Assembly (NCBI RefSeq): GCF_002993025.1
Contig: NZ_NXGI01000017.1
Location: 1-64,000 of the forward strand
Direction: 5' to 3'
Length of the DNA stretch: 64,000 nt
Source of the DNA: Arcobacter cryaerophilus gv. crypticus
Lineage (GTDB): Bacteria; Campylobacterota; Campylobacteria; Campylobacterales; Arcobacteraceae
Of the stretch, positions 19,697 to 27,673 are shown piece by piece. Position 1 is the stretch's first letter. The number at the start of each line of letters is the position of its first letter. Under the pieces are notes generated by a model. The model was not told the DNA's origin, did not search any database, and was given only the letters and a program-made list of their open reading frames with translations. The position numbers and the translations under genes are program-made.

Positions 19697-20275
19697 ATGT
19701 TGAATCAAGATACAGTAAAACTATTATCAGAACTATCACTATCAATGTTTACAAAAAACTTTTTTGGAATTTTTCAAGGTGCAATATCAGCCAAACTAGA
19801 CCATGAACACTTTATGATTAATTCAAAAGATGCTGTTTTTGATAATCTAGATGATAAATCTTTTTGTACTTTAAATATGAATAAACCTGACTATAGATGG
19901 AATATTGCTAGTTTAGATGCATATACTCATTCAGCTATTTATACAAATATCCATGAAGCAAAATATATAGCATTTGGTATGCCAATTTATACGACAGCTT
20001 ATACTTTAGGACATGATAATATAATTTTTGAAGATTATTTTGGAAAAATACTTTTTGGAGAAGTTCCAATATATAATCCAGGTGATTTATCAACTTGGAA
20101 AGAAAGAAGTGCTTTAGAAATTACAAAATCTATAAAAAATACTGAACATAACTTGCTTGTAATAAAAGGAATTGGTACTTATATTTACGATAGAGATATT
20201 CATGAACTTGTAAAAAAAATAGCAATTTTAGAGAACTCTTGTAGACTTTTAAGCATAAAAAGCACCTTTAGATGA
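19697..20275 (+). CDS. class II aldolase/adducin-fold protein lacking metal-site histidines
   Basis: A 192-residue protein whose length and order of motifs follow the class II aldolase/adducin domain: SLDAYTHSAIY in place of SSExxxHxxIY, and IYNPGDLSTWKE in the later loop. The HxH pair that binds the catalytic metal is replaced by residues in YIAFGMP, and the later NHG/HHG motif reads IKGIG. It therefore probably cannot act as a metal-dependent aldolase; a binding or structural role is more likely. It stands alone between rsmH (divergent) and hup. Family assignment is fairly sure; function is unknown. Confidence 0.7.
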   Translation: MLNQDTVKLLSELSLSMFTKNFFGIFQGAISAKLDHEHFMINSKDAVFDNLDDKSFCTLNMNKPDYRWNIASLDAYTHSAIYTNIHEAKYIAFGMPIYTTAYTLGHDNIIFEDYFGKILFGEVPIYNPGDLSTWKERSALEITKSIKNTEHNLLVIKGIGTYIYDRDIHELVKKIAILENSCRLLSIKSTFR

Positions 20276-20332
20276 TTTTTTTACAAAATTTAATACAAAA
20301 TAGTAGAAATTTTAGGTAACTTAAAGTTTAAC

Positions 20333-20338
20333 TATAAT
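20333..20338 (+). promoter_or_regulatory. -10 element for hup
   Basis: TATAAT 36 bp before the HU start, followed by an ACGAGGAG ribosome site. Confidence 0.5.
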
Positions 20339-20374
20339 AAAGTTTTCGCAATTTATTTTATACGAGGAGTTATT

Positions 20375-20650
20375 ATGAACAAAGCGGAATTTATTGATGC
20401 AGTTGCTGCAAAAGCTGGTTTATCTAAAAAAGATGCAAAAGGTGCTGTTGATGCAGTATTAGATACTATTACAGAAGCTTTAGTTAAAAAAGATACTGTA
20501 AGCTTTATTGGGTTTGGTACATTCTCAACAGCTCCTAGAGCAGCTAGAGAAGCTAGAGTTCCAGGAACTGACAAAACTGTAAATGTTGCTGCTACAACAG
20601 TTGCTAAATTTAAAGTTGGAAAAGCTTTAAAAGAGGCTGTTGCTAAATAA
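20375..20650 (+). CDS. hup: HU-family DNA-binding protein
   Basis: A 91-residue nucleoid protein that bends and compacts DNA as a dimer. The N-terminal helices (MNKAEFIDAVAAKAGLSKKDA) and the FIGFGTF turn are typical HU. The DNA-intercalating arm reads REARVPGTDKTV, with a change from the more usual RNPQTG. The C-terminus FKVGKALKEAV completes the fold. A very strong ribosome site (GAGGAG), its own -10 and a 17-bp terminator stem suggest an abundant monocistronic message. Confidence 0.96.
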   Translation: MNKAEFIDAVAAKAGLSKKDAKGAVDAVLDTITEALVKKDTVSFIGFGTFSTAPRAAREARVPGTDKTVNVAATTVAKFKVGKALKEAVAK

Positions 20651-20664
20651 GTTTTAAAACTTAT

Positions 20665-20703
20665 AAAAGAGAGTTTATTTTTATTTAAAATAAACTCTCT
20701 TTT
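20665..20703 (+). terminator. strong intrinsic terminator after hup
   Basis: A 17-bp perfect inverted repeat with a 5-nt loop (arms 20665-20681 and 20687-20703) is followed by CTTTTTT. Confidence 0.9.
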
Positions 20704-20741
20704 CTTTTTTGTATATTTTAATATTTTGTGATTTAATTACC

Positions 20742-20747
20742 TATAAT
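20742..20747 (+). promoter_or_regulatory. -10 element for tRNA-Leu
   Basis: TATAAT 36 bp upstream of the tRNA 5' end, downstream of the hup terminator. Confidence 0.45.
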
Positions 20748-20783
20748 TTACTTTAAATATAAAATTAATAATAAAAACTATAT

Positions 20784-20867
20784 GGCTCTATGGCGGAATT
20801 GGTAGACGCGTACGATTCAAAATCGTGTTCCATTGGAGTGCCAGTTCGACTCTGGCTAGGGCTACCA
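20784..20867 (+). tRNA. tRNA-Leu (anticodon CAA)
   Basis: An 84-nt class II tRNA. The acceptor stem GGCTCTA pairs with TAGGGCT (two G-U pairs) and the CCA is encoded. The D-arm contains GGTAGA. The anticodon loop TTCAAAA gives CAA at 20818-20820, reading UUG. A long variable arm typical of leucine tRNAs and a TTCGA T-loop between GCCAG and CTGGC follow. No integrated element or duplicated 3' end is seen beside it. Confidence 0.95.
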
Positions 20868-20878
20868 TTTAGTTTAAT

Positions 20879-21466
20879 TTAATTTGTATTATATTTATTA
20901 AATTCTTTTATAAAATTTTCCAAATCTCTTTGTATATCATCTTCACTTATTCCATTTTGTAATGCACCTTTTTTTACGCTATTTTGAAAAAGCTTAGTTA
21001 TTTTTCCATCTTCAAAAACTTTATATACAAAATATTCATTTTGTGAATTATTCTTTAAATCTAAACTATTGGAAAAACTACCACTTGAATCATTTATCAA
21101 ATGAATTTTTGAATCTTTAAACATCTTTTCAAGTTCACCATTTACTGCTATTTGTTTAATAAGCCAAGGTGTATTAGATATATTTGCAACTAAAACTATA
21201 TTTTCATTTATATTTTTTTTATATAACTGACTAAAAACTGCCAAAGTATCATGATTTAAAACTACCAAATATAATGGAAATTTTTTAAAAAAATCATCTT
21301 TTTTTGTATAGTTATTTGAATTTACTACATCAAAAAAGCTAGGTAGATATTTAAAATCTAACTCTTTTTCGCTTTTATTCTCTTTTATACTAGAAGGAAT
21401 TGTAAAATATATTAAAAATCCAAATCCAACAACAAACAACAAAACTACTTTGAAAATATTTTTCAT
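20879..21466 (-). CDS. uncharacterised membrane-anchored protein
   Basis: A 195-residue protein with one N-terminal membrane segment (about 5-23) and a soluble extracytoplasmic part. FPLYLVVLNHDTL, IVLVANISNTPWLI and KIHLINDSSGSF alternate strand- and helix-like stretches reminiscent of a thioredoxin-like fold, but there is no CxxC. I chose ATG at 21466, which overlaps the preceding oxidoreductase stop as ATGA and follows GAGGGG. The longer in-frame start upstream lacks that site. It is translationally coupled to the DAO-type oxidoreductase. Function unknown. Confidence 0.7.
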   Translation of the reverse strand: MKNIFKVVLLFVVGFGFLIYFTIPSSIKENKSEKELDFKYLPSFFDVVNSNNYTKKDDFFKKFPLYLVVLNHDTLAVFSQLYKKNINENIVLVANISNTPWLIKQIAVNGELEKMFKDSKIHLINDSSGSFSNSLDLKNNSQNEYFVYKVFEDGKITKLFQNSVKKGALQNGISEDDIQRDLENFIKEFNKYNTN

Positions 21467-22629
21467 AAACTTTTCCCCTCTTTCTTTGCCCATCTTTTAA
21501 ATAATCTATAATTTAAAATATTTTTAGGCATTTCTGTATTATTTACTACAAATTCACACAAAATATTAGCTAAATATGGAGCTAAAACAAAACCTCTTCC
21601 ACCAACACCATTTAAAGTATATAAATTTTCATACAAAACTAACTGTTCATCTTTTATAAAAGCTCCATTTTTAATATGTGGATAAGATTTAAAACTATTT
21701 TTACTATCAATCAAATTTCCAAGCATTGGAAAATAATCAATACTTGAAGCTCTAGCTCCTATTTTTATATCTATAACTTCTATATTTTCAAGGTTTAAAA
21801 TATCATTTGCTTTTTCTAAAAGCTTTTTTGTATCATTTTGCATTATTTTTAAAGTTTTTTCATTATGAGATATAAAATTTATATCTTTTAAATTTAAATC
21901 ATAAGAACTATTACTCATATCATTCTCAAATCTATTATGTGTCGCACCAATTGAAATTTTAAACTTTTTATTTTCTTCTACACTTTTAGATATTGAGCAC
22001 TCTTTGTGATAGTTATACAACACTTTCGTACTACTTAAAATATCTATTTTTTGACCCCAAACTGCTCTTAGTTTAAAATAATTCTCATCAATTAACGAAA
22101 TATTTGCACCTGTACATAAAAATAGTTTATTGGCTTTAATCTCATCATTTAAAATCCAATAGTTTTCGCTTTGATTTATTGTTTTAACATCATAATTAAA
22201 TAGTTTTTCAATACCAAAACTAAGCTCTTTACATAAAATTTCAGGTTTAACAGTACTTCCTATTTCAAAATAATATCCATTTTCTCTTTTTTCAAAAGGA
22301 AAATCCATATAAGGTATATAATTATTAAATTTATCTTCATCTACTTTATTTTTTGGAATTCTTATTGTTCCAGATTTTACAAAACTTTTTGAGAAGTTTT
22401 CTTCATAAAATTTTGTTGAAAATTTTAAAGCATTTGTTACTAAATCTTTAAAATTATTATCAATACCTAAAAGTGGTGATAAAAAAGCCCCAGCAGCACC
22501 ACTAGCACCCAAACAAACATCACTATTTTTATCTATAAGTAAAATATTATTAGAATATTTTTTTAAAAAATAAGCTAAAGAACATCCAACTATACCACTT
22601 CCAATAATTATATAATCATACTTTTTCAT
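21463..22629 (-). CDS. FAD-dependent oxidoreductase, DAO family (MnmC C-domain-like)
   Basis: A 388-residue flavoprotein with the dinucleotide motif GSGIVGCSLAYFL (about 9-21), an ASGAAGAFLSP segment after the second strand and a C-terminal GVGGRGFVLAPYLA FAD motif (about 353-366). The GASGAAGAF/LSPLL and GGRG motifs resemble the FAD domain of the tRNA-modifying enzyme MnmC, which removes the carboxymethyl group from cmnm5s2U. The methyltransferase half of bifunctional MnmC is absent here. Glycine oxidase or D-amino-acid oxidase activity is the alternative. The next gene is coupled by an ATGA overlap. Confidence 0.75.
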   Translation of the reverse strand: MKKYDYIIIGSGIVGCSLAYFLKKYSNNILLIDKNSDVCLGASGAAGAFLSPLLGIDNNFKDLVTNALKFSTKFYEENFSKSFVKSGTIRIPKNKVDEDKFNNYIPYMDFPFEKRENGYYFEIGSTVKPEILCKELSFGIEKLFNYDVKTINQSENYWILNDEIKANKLFLCTGANISLIDENYFKLRAVWGQKIDILSSTKVLYNYHKECSISKSVEENKKFKISIGATHNRFENDMSNSSYDLNLKDINFISHNEKTLKIMQNDTKKLLEKANDILNLENIEVIDIKIGARASSIDYFPMLGNLIDSKNSFKSYPHIKNGAFIKDEQLVLYENLYTLNGVGGRGFVLAPYLANILCEFVVNNTEMPKNILNYRLFKRWAKKEGKSL

Positions 22630-22710
22630 AAAAATAGTATATCAAAAAAAATCAAAGTATATTTTAAATTTAAGTAGATAAAATACATAATTATTTTTAA
22701 AAGGTAGTTT

Positions 22711-23076
22711 ATGAAAATTTTAGTAACAGATGATTCTAAAATGGCTAGAAAAATGGTAATAAAAACACTTCAAGATGCATTAGATGATAAAAATTATGAA
22801 GTTTTAGAAGCACAAAATGGTCAAGAGAGTCTTGATTTGTATAAAGAACACAATCCTGATATAGTTTTTATGGATTTAACAATGCCTGTAATGGATGGAT
22901 TTGAAGCTTTAAAAAAGATAAAAGAGTTTAATGAAAATGCAAAAGTAGTTGTAATATCTGCTGATATTCAAAAACAAGCTATGGACAAAGTTAGAGAACT
23001 TGGGGCACTGAATTTTGTAAAAAAGCCAATTGATTTAAAAAAAATGCAACAAATTTTAAATAATATAAACTCTTAA
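22711..23076 (+). CDS. single-domain response regulator (CheY-like)
   Basis: A 121-residue receiver domain alone: acidic DD at 7-8, phospho-acceptor D55 in FMDLTMP, Ser/Thr switch in VISAD and the conserved Lys in FVKKP. There is no output domain, so it acts by protein contact. It is the first gene of a trio with a CheC-like phosphatase (10 bp on) and a PAS histidine kinase, so it is probably phosphorylated by that kinase and dephosphorylated by the CheC-like protein. AAAGG precedes the ATG. Confidence 0.9.
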   Translation: MKILVTDDSKMARKMVIKTLQDALDDKNYEVLEAQNGQESLDLYKEHNPDIVFMDLTMPVMDGFEALKKIKEFNENAKVVVISADIQKQAMDKVRELGALNFVKKPIDLKKMQQILNNINS

Positions 23077-23086
23077 AAGGTAAAAA

Positions 23087-23701
23087 ATGAGCAATATAAA
23101 ACTAACAGAAGATGAAAAAGATTGTCTTCAAGAGCTTATGAATGTAGCCTATGGAAGTGCAACTGCTGCAATTACTGAGATATTTGATGCTTTTGCAAAA
23201 CTTAGTATTCCAACTATTAGAATAATAAATGCTGTAGATTTAAAAGATTATTTAGCAAAAGAATTAAACTTTAAAGATGAACACTTTATAGCATCACAAC
23301 AAATAAATGGTCCTTTAAATGGTGAAAATATGTTTATCATAGATAAAAAATCTGCTACAAATATGTCTATTAAATTTAGTTTTAGTGATGATGAAATTTC
23401 AAATGAAGATATTAGTGATATAACTTTAGAAATTACAAATATTTTATCATCTTCAACTATCAGTAAATTAGCAGAAAATATGGGAACCAGTGTATCTTTT
23501 TCTGCTCCAACAATAAAAACTATAAATTCAATCAATCAATTAAACAATATATTTATAAGCAACTACGAAAAAGTCATTATAATTTCTACTAAATTAGAGT
23601 TTGATGACTTAAATATCCATGGTGAACTCTTTATTTTAACAACAGATAACTCAATTTTATTTATAAAAGAGAAATTAAATAAAATATTGGATGAACTATG
23701 A
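23087..23701 (+). CDS. CheC/CheX-like phosphatase
   Basis: A 204-residue protein with two CheC signature helices: LQELMNVAYGSATAAITEIF near 11-30 and LEITNILSSSTISKLAENMG near 110-130, carrying E-x2-N motifs (ELMN, EITN) used by CheC/CheX/FliY to dephosphorylate CheY. It sits between a receiver protein and a histidine kinase whose ATG overlaps its TGA, so its substrate is probably the adjacent receiver. The arrangement is not part of a visible chemotaxis operon. Confidence 0.85.
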   Translation: MSNIKLTEDEKDCLQELMNVAYGSATAAITEIFDAFAKLSIPTIRIINAVDLKDYLAKELNFKDEHFIASQQINGPLNGENMFIIDKKSATNMSIKFSFSDDEISNEDISDITLEITNILSSSTISKLAENMGTSVSFSAPTIKTINSINQLNNIFISNYEKVIIISTKLEFDDLNIHGELFILTTDNSILFIKEKLNKILDEL

Positions 23702-25197
23702 GTAATCCAACAAAAAATAAATTTGATATTATTTGTAATACCGTAGATAATGGAATTATTGTATTAAACAAAGATTTAACAATACTTTTCTGGAACAGAT
23801 GGTTGGAAACTAGGACAGGTATAGAGGCAAGTAGTATTATTGATAAAAATATTTTAAATTTTTATTCAAATATTGATGAAAAAAAATTAAAAAGAAAAAT
23901 AACAACTGCTTTAAAGCTAAATTCTCCAACATTTTATACTCCCCAAACAGATAATTTTTTAATTAATATAGAGATAAATAATATATCTGATAGAGTATTT
24001 AATCAAATGCAACAAAGCATTACTATAACTCCACTAGATTTAGAAGAAAGCTTAGTTATTTTATATATATACGATATAACTTTTTTAAGCGAAACAAACT
24101 ATAAACTAGAGATTGCAAAGAAAAATTTAAGTGAAAAAAATGAAGAATTAAGGCTTATTTTAGATACTACAATGGAAGCTATAATTATTTTTAAAGATAA
24201 TAGTGTTGTTGATTGTAATAAAATTGCCATTGAATTATTTAATAAACAGATGAAATATGAGTTAATAAATAAAAGTTTTACTGATTTAATAAATAATAAG
24301 AATAGTGATATTTTTAATGAAAAAGAACCTTTTGAAACTAACTTAAGAAGAGATGATGGTAGTGAATTTAGTGCTATTATAAATATCAAAGATACTAGCT
24401 TAAACAACCAAATATTCAAAATCGTAACTATAGCAAATATCGAGGATTTAAAAAGAAAAGATAATCTTATGGCAGAACAGACAAAACTAGCTGCAATGGG
24501 TGAAATGTTAGGAAATATTGCTCATCAATGGAGACAGCCTTTAAACATAATCTCTATGTCATCTTCTAATCTTAAATTAAAAAATGATATGGGAGAGCTA
24601 AATAATTCTACATTAAGTGAGTCATTATCTCTTATATTAAAGACAACAAATCATCTATCTGATACTATAGACACATTTAACGATTTTCTAAAAATAGATA
24701 AGGAAAAAACTATTTTTAATGTTAATGATAATATTAAAAATAGTATCTCTTTGATAGATAGTTTTTTTAAAAATTTCAATATCGATATTGTTTTAGAGTT
24801 AGAAGAAGGTCTTTTATTAAATAGCCTTCCAAATGAGTTTTCTCAAGCATTTATAAATATTTTAAATAATGCAAAAGATGCAATAGTTTTAAATCTAAAA
24901 GATAATGAATTTGGTTTAATAAAAATAAAAACAAAAAAGATTGACAATTTTATAGAAATATTAGTTTTAGACAATGCGTTAGGAGTAGATAAAGATATTT
25001 TAAATAAAATATTTGAGCCATATTTTACTACAAAACATAAATATCAAGGTACAGGTCTTGGTCTTTATATGACTAGAAAGATTATAAATTCTAGTATGGG
25101 TGGAGAAATAAGTATTCAAAATAAGAAATTTTTACACAATCAAAAAGAGTATGAAGGGGCTGAGTTTAAAATAACAATTCCAATTAAACTTGATTGA
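23698..25197 (+). CDS. PAS-domain sensor histidine kinase
   Basis: A 499-residue soluble kinase with no membrane segment. PAS domain 1 is at about 8-130, a short coiled linker follows, PAS domain 2 is at about 150-262, the H-box NIAHQWRQPL has H276, and a HATPase with N-box NILNNAKDAI and GTGLGLYM near 447. The HQWRQPL box is typical of Campylobacterota kinases. The ATG overlaps the cheC-like stop (ATGA). The signal would be cytosolic; the likely partner is the receiver at 22711. The 3' end overlaps the HspR operator of the next operon. Confidence 0.92.
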   Translation: MSNPTKNKFDIICNTVDNGIIVLNKDLTILFWNRWLETRTGIEASSIIDKNILNFYSNIDEKKLKRKITTALKLNSPTFYTPQTDNFLINIEINNISDRVFNQMQQSITITPLDLEESLVILYIYDITFLSETNYKLEIAKKNLSEKNEELRLILDTTMEAIIIFKDNSVVDCNKIAIELFNKQMKYELINKSFTDLINNKNSDIFNEKEPFETNLRRDDGSEFSAIINIKDTSLNNQIFKIVTIANIEDLKRKDNLMAEQTKLAAMGEMLGNIAHQWRQPLNIISMSSSNLKLKNDMGELNNSTLSESLSLILKTTNHLSDTIDTFNDFLKIDKEKTIFNVNDNIKNSISLIDSFFKNFNIDIVLELEEGLLLNSLPNEFSQAFINILNNAKDAIVLNLKDNEFGLIKIKTKKIDNFIEILVLDNALGVDKDILNKIFEPYFTTKHKYQGTGLGLYMTRKIINSSMGGEISIQNKKFLHNQKEYEGAEFKITIPIKLD

Positions 25198-25209
25198 CTT
25201 TGACTCAAG
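25189..25209. promoter_or_regulatory. HspR operator (HAIR element) of the cbpA-hspR operon
   Basis: CTTGATT-N7-ACTCAAG matches the known HAIR consensus CTTGAGT-N7-ACTCAAG at 13 of 14 positions with exact spacing. It covers the -35 of the promoter of cbpA-hspR, as expected for HspR autorepression, and overlaps the stop codon of the upstream kinase gene. Confidence 0.85.
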
Positions 25210-25223
25210 GTTTGTGATATAAT
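25194..25223 (+). promoter_or_regulatory. promoter of cbpA-hspR
   Basis: TTGACT (25194-25199), an 18-bp spacer and TATAAT (25218-25223), 44 bp before the cbpA ATG. The -35 lies inside the HspR operator. Confidence 0.7.
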
Positions 25224-25267
25224 TTTATCCTATAATTTAAAATTTTTAATAACATAGGATTTAAAAA

Positions 25268-26128
25268 ATGGCAAAAAGTTTATATGAAACATTAGAAGTA
25301 AGTGAAAATGCATCAGCTGATGAGATAAAAAAAGCTTACAGAAAACTAGCAAGAAAATATCATCCAGATGTAAACAAAGATCCAAAAGCTGAAGATAAAT
25401 TTAAAGAAATAAATGCAGCTTATGAGGTTTTAAGTGATCCACAAAAAAAACAACAATATGACCAACATGGAGACTCTATGTTTGGTGGACAAAATTTCAG
25501 TGATTTTGCTAAAAATCAAGGTGGTGGAGTTGATTTAGATGAGATTTTAAGACAGATGTTTGGTGGTGGTGCAGCTGGATTTGGAAGAAGTAATTTTGGT
25601 GGTGGATTTGGATTTGATACTCCTGATTTAGATACAAATGCACAAGTTACTATACCTTTTGACGTTGCAGTTTTAGGTGGTAAACAAAATATATCTTTAA
25701 ATAATGATTCATTTGATATAAAAATTCCAGAAGGAATTGAAGATGGTCAAAGAATAAGAGCAAAAGGAAAAGGAAAATCATATCAAGGGCAAAGAGGAGA
25801 TTTGATTTTAAAAATAAATATCTCTCCTAGCAATGAATATGAAAGAGACTTTGATAATCTAATAAAATATTTTGATTTACCTTTAAAAACAGCTTTATTT
25901 GGTGGTAAAGTTAATATTAAAACTATTCACAAAGATATAACACTAAAAGTTCCACAAAATACAAAACAAAATCAAAAATTTAGAGTAAAAGAGCTTGGTG
26001 TTTTAAATAAAAAAACAAAAGTAAGAGGTGATTTATATCTTAAAGCAAATATCATTTTACCAAAAATAGAAGAGCTTAGTCCTGAGCTTTGTAAACTACT
26101 TGAAGAAGAACTAAAAGATAATCAATAG
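25268..26128 (+). CDS. cbpA: CbpA-type J-domain co-chaperone
   Basis: A 286-residue DnaJ homologue without zinc fingers: J domain 1-70 with HPD in YHPDVNKD, a Gly/Phe-rich linker (about 75-120) and a two-part C-terminal substrate-binding domain (from 125, with [10 protein letters not shown]). It stimulates DnaK ATPase and, in other bacteria, CbpA binds curved DNA. It precedes hspR by 8 bp under a HAIR-controlled promoter, the same pairing as the cbpA-hspR genes of Helicobacter and Campylobacter. Confidence 0.94.
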   Translation: MAKSLYETLEVSENASADEIKKAYRKLARKYHPDVNKDPKAEDKFKEINAAYEVLSDPQKKQQYDQHGDSMFGGQNFSDFAKNQGGGVDLDEILRQMFGGGAAGFGRSNFGGGFGFDTPDLDTNAQVTIPFDVAVLGGKQNISLNNDSFDIKIPEGIEDGQRIRAKGKGKSYQGQRGDLILKINISPSNEYERDFDNLIKYFDLPLKTALFGGKVNIKTIHKDITLKVPQNTKQNQKFRVKELGVLNKKTKVRGDLYLKANIILPKIEELSPELCKLLEEELKDNQ

Positions 26129-26136
26129 GAGTTTTT

Positions 26137-26517
26137 ATGGAAAAAAATAGCTATATTGAACCAGTTTACTTAATATCAGTAGTTGCTGATATTTTAGGAG
26201 TTCATCCACAAACTTTAAGACAATATGAAAGAGAAGGTTTAATAAAACCATCTAGAACAAATGGTAAAATAAGACTATATTCACAAAAAGACATTAACCA
26301 CATAAAGTATGTTTTAACTCTCACAAAAGAGATAGGTGTAAATTTAGCTGGTGTTGATATTATTTTAAAGTTAAATGATAAGATTGAAGAACTTGAAACT
26401 ATAATTTCAACTTACAAAAACAAGACCCAAAAAGTAGATAATCTATCTGTTGTTCCAGATAAAAAAGCATTGGTAATACAAAAAAGCTCTTTTGAGATGG
26501 TTATTATTAAGAATTAA
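26137..26517 (+). CDS. hspR: heat-shock repressor HspR (MerR family)
   Basis: A 126-residue regulator with a MerR-type winged helix near residues 12-80 (VADILGVHPQTLRQYEREGLI, then TNGKIRLY) and a short coiled coil. It lacks the metal cysteines of MerR. HspR represses chaperone operons through HAIR operators, usually with DnaK as co-repressor; a matching site stands upstream of this very operon, implying autoregulation. GGAG precedes the ATG and a terminator follows. Confidence 0.94.
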   Translation: MEKNSYIEPVYLISVVADILGVHPQTLRQYEREGLIKPSRTNGKIRLYSQKDINHIKYVLTLTKEIGVNLAGVDIILKLNDKIEELETIISTYKNKTQKVDNLSVVPDKKALVIQKSSFEMVIIKN

Positions 26518-26520
26518 TTG

Positions 26521-26551
26521 AAATTTTTTGGGAGATTATCCCAAAAAATTT
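26521..26551. terminator. bidirectional terminator between hspR and DUF475 gene
   Basis: AAATTTTTTGGGA and its complement form a 13-bp stem with a GATTA loop between two convergent genes; T6 runs lie in the arms. Confidence 0.85.
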
Positions 26552-26552
26552 A

Positions 26553-27620
26553 CTATTTTGGATCTATTATAAACTCTTTATTTTTATAAATAGAGTGAAT
26601 AAATGCCAAACCAATAGGTACTATTGCAAAAGTAGTAATCAACATAGGTGGTAAATGATAAAAAATCTGAATCAACATAGATAAAGATAAAAGTCCAATA
26701 GACCACATAGCACCATGTTCAAGATATATATATTTTGAAACAACCTCTCTTTCAACCATAAAAATTGTAAGACTTCTTACCGCCATAGCTCCAATACCAA
26801 GACCTAACATGATTATTACAATATTTTGAGTAATTGCAAATGCTCCTAAAACTCCATCTAAAGAGAAACTCATATCAATTACTTCAAGATACATAAAAGA
26901 GATAAAACCTCCACTTAGTTCTGTAACTTTTAAATCAGAATTTGAATCAGTTTTAAGCTCCATAATACCTTTTAAAAGTTCTAAAAGATAAAAAGCAATA
27001 ACACCAATAACCATAGGAACTATAATTTCAAGCTTATCAACTTTTACTAAATTATCGCCCATAACAACTTCATTTGGTGCAATATAAGTAATACCTAAAA
27101 TTAAAAACATAATAAAAAGCGCTTTAATATCACCTACTTTTGATAGTTTTGTAGCAAAATTCTCAATATATTTTACCCAGTGTGTATCTTTGTTTTCATC
27201 AAAAATAAATTTTAAAAATAGCATTAATAGGAACATCCCACCAAATGACATAATTACATGATGAGAATTTTGAATAATTTTCTCATACTCATCTGGATTA
27301 TTTACAGCTAAATTAAAAGAGTCAAGAAAACCCATAGATGTTGAAAAATAAACTATTAAAATGGGAAATACAAATCTAACACCAAATACAGCTATTATCA
27401 TTCCCCAAAGAAGAAATCTTCTTCTCCATACAAGAGCCATTGTTGCCAAAATAGTAGCATTTACAACAGCATTATCAAAAGATAAACTAAGCTCCAAAAC
27501 AGATAAAATAGTACCTTGATAAAGTGCAAAAAAGCCACCATACAAAAATAGTAAAACTGAAGCTACAAACCAAACAGCAAAAAAGCCATAGAAATAAGAT
27601 ATGATAGGTTTTTGTTTCAA
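26553..27620 (-). CDS. DUF475 (TerC-like) integral membrane protein
   Basis: A 355-residue protein with about nine membrane segments and the DUF475 motifs LELSLSFDNAVVNA (about 40-53) and EVIDMSFSLDGVLGAFA (about 245-261). The buried Asp residues resemble TerC/Alx proteins, which belong to the LysE superfamily and are linked to tellurite resistance or Mn2+ export. The transported species here is unknown. It is monocistronic by spacing (53 bp from lpxK) and has a GGGAT-like ribosome site. Confidence 0.88.
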   Translation of the reverse strand: MKQKPIISYFYGFFAVWFVASVLLFLYGGFFALYQGTILSVLELSLSFDNAVVNATILATMALVWRRRFLLWGMIIAVFGVRFVFPILIVYFSTSMGFLDSFNLAVNNPDEYEKIIQNSHHVIMSFGGMFLLMLFLKFIFDENKDTHWVKYIENFATKLSKVGDIKALFIMFLILGITYIAPNEVVMGDNLVKVDKLEIIVPMVIGVIAFYLLELLKGIMELKTDSNSDLKVTELSGGFISFMYLEVIDMSFSLDGVLGAFAITQNIVIIMLGLGIGAMAVRSLTIFMVEREVVSKYIYLEHGAMWSIGLLSLSMLIQIFYHLPPMLITTFAIVPIGLAFIHSIYKNKEFIIDPK

Positions 27621-27673
27621 TATAATCCCTTGATTTATAAATTTTTGGCGATTATATCAAAATTTAATAAATA

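Noticed and set aside
20784-20900. tRNA-Leu 3' end as an integration site for a mobile element
   Set aside because: No integrase, no repeat of the tRNA 3' end and no composition change downstream; ordinary genes follow.
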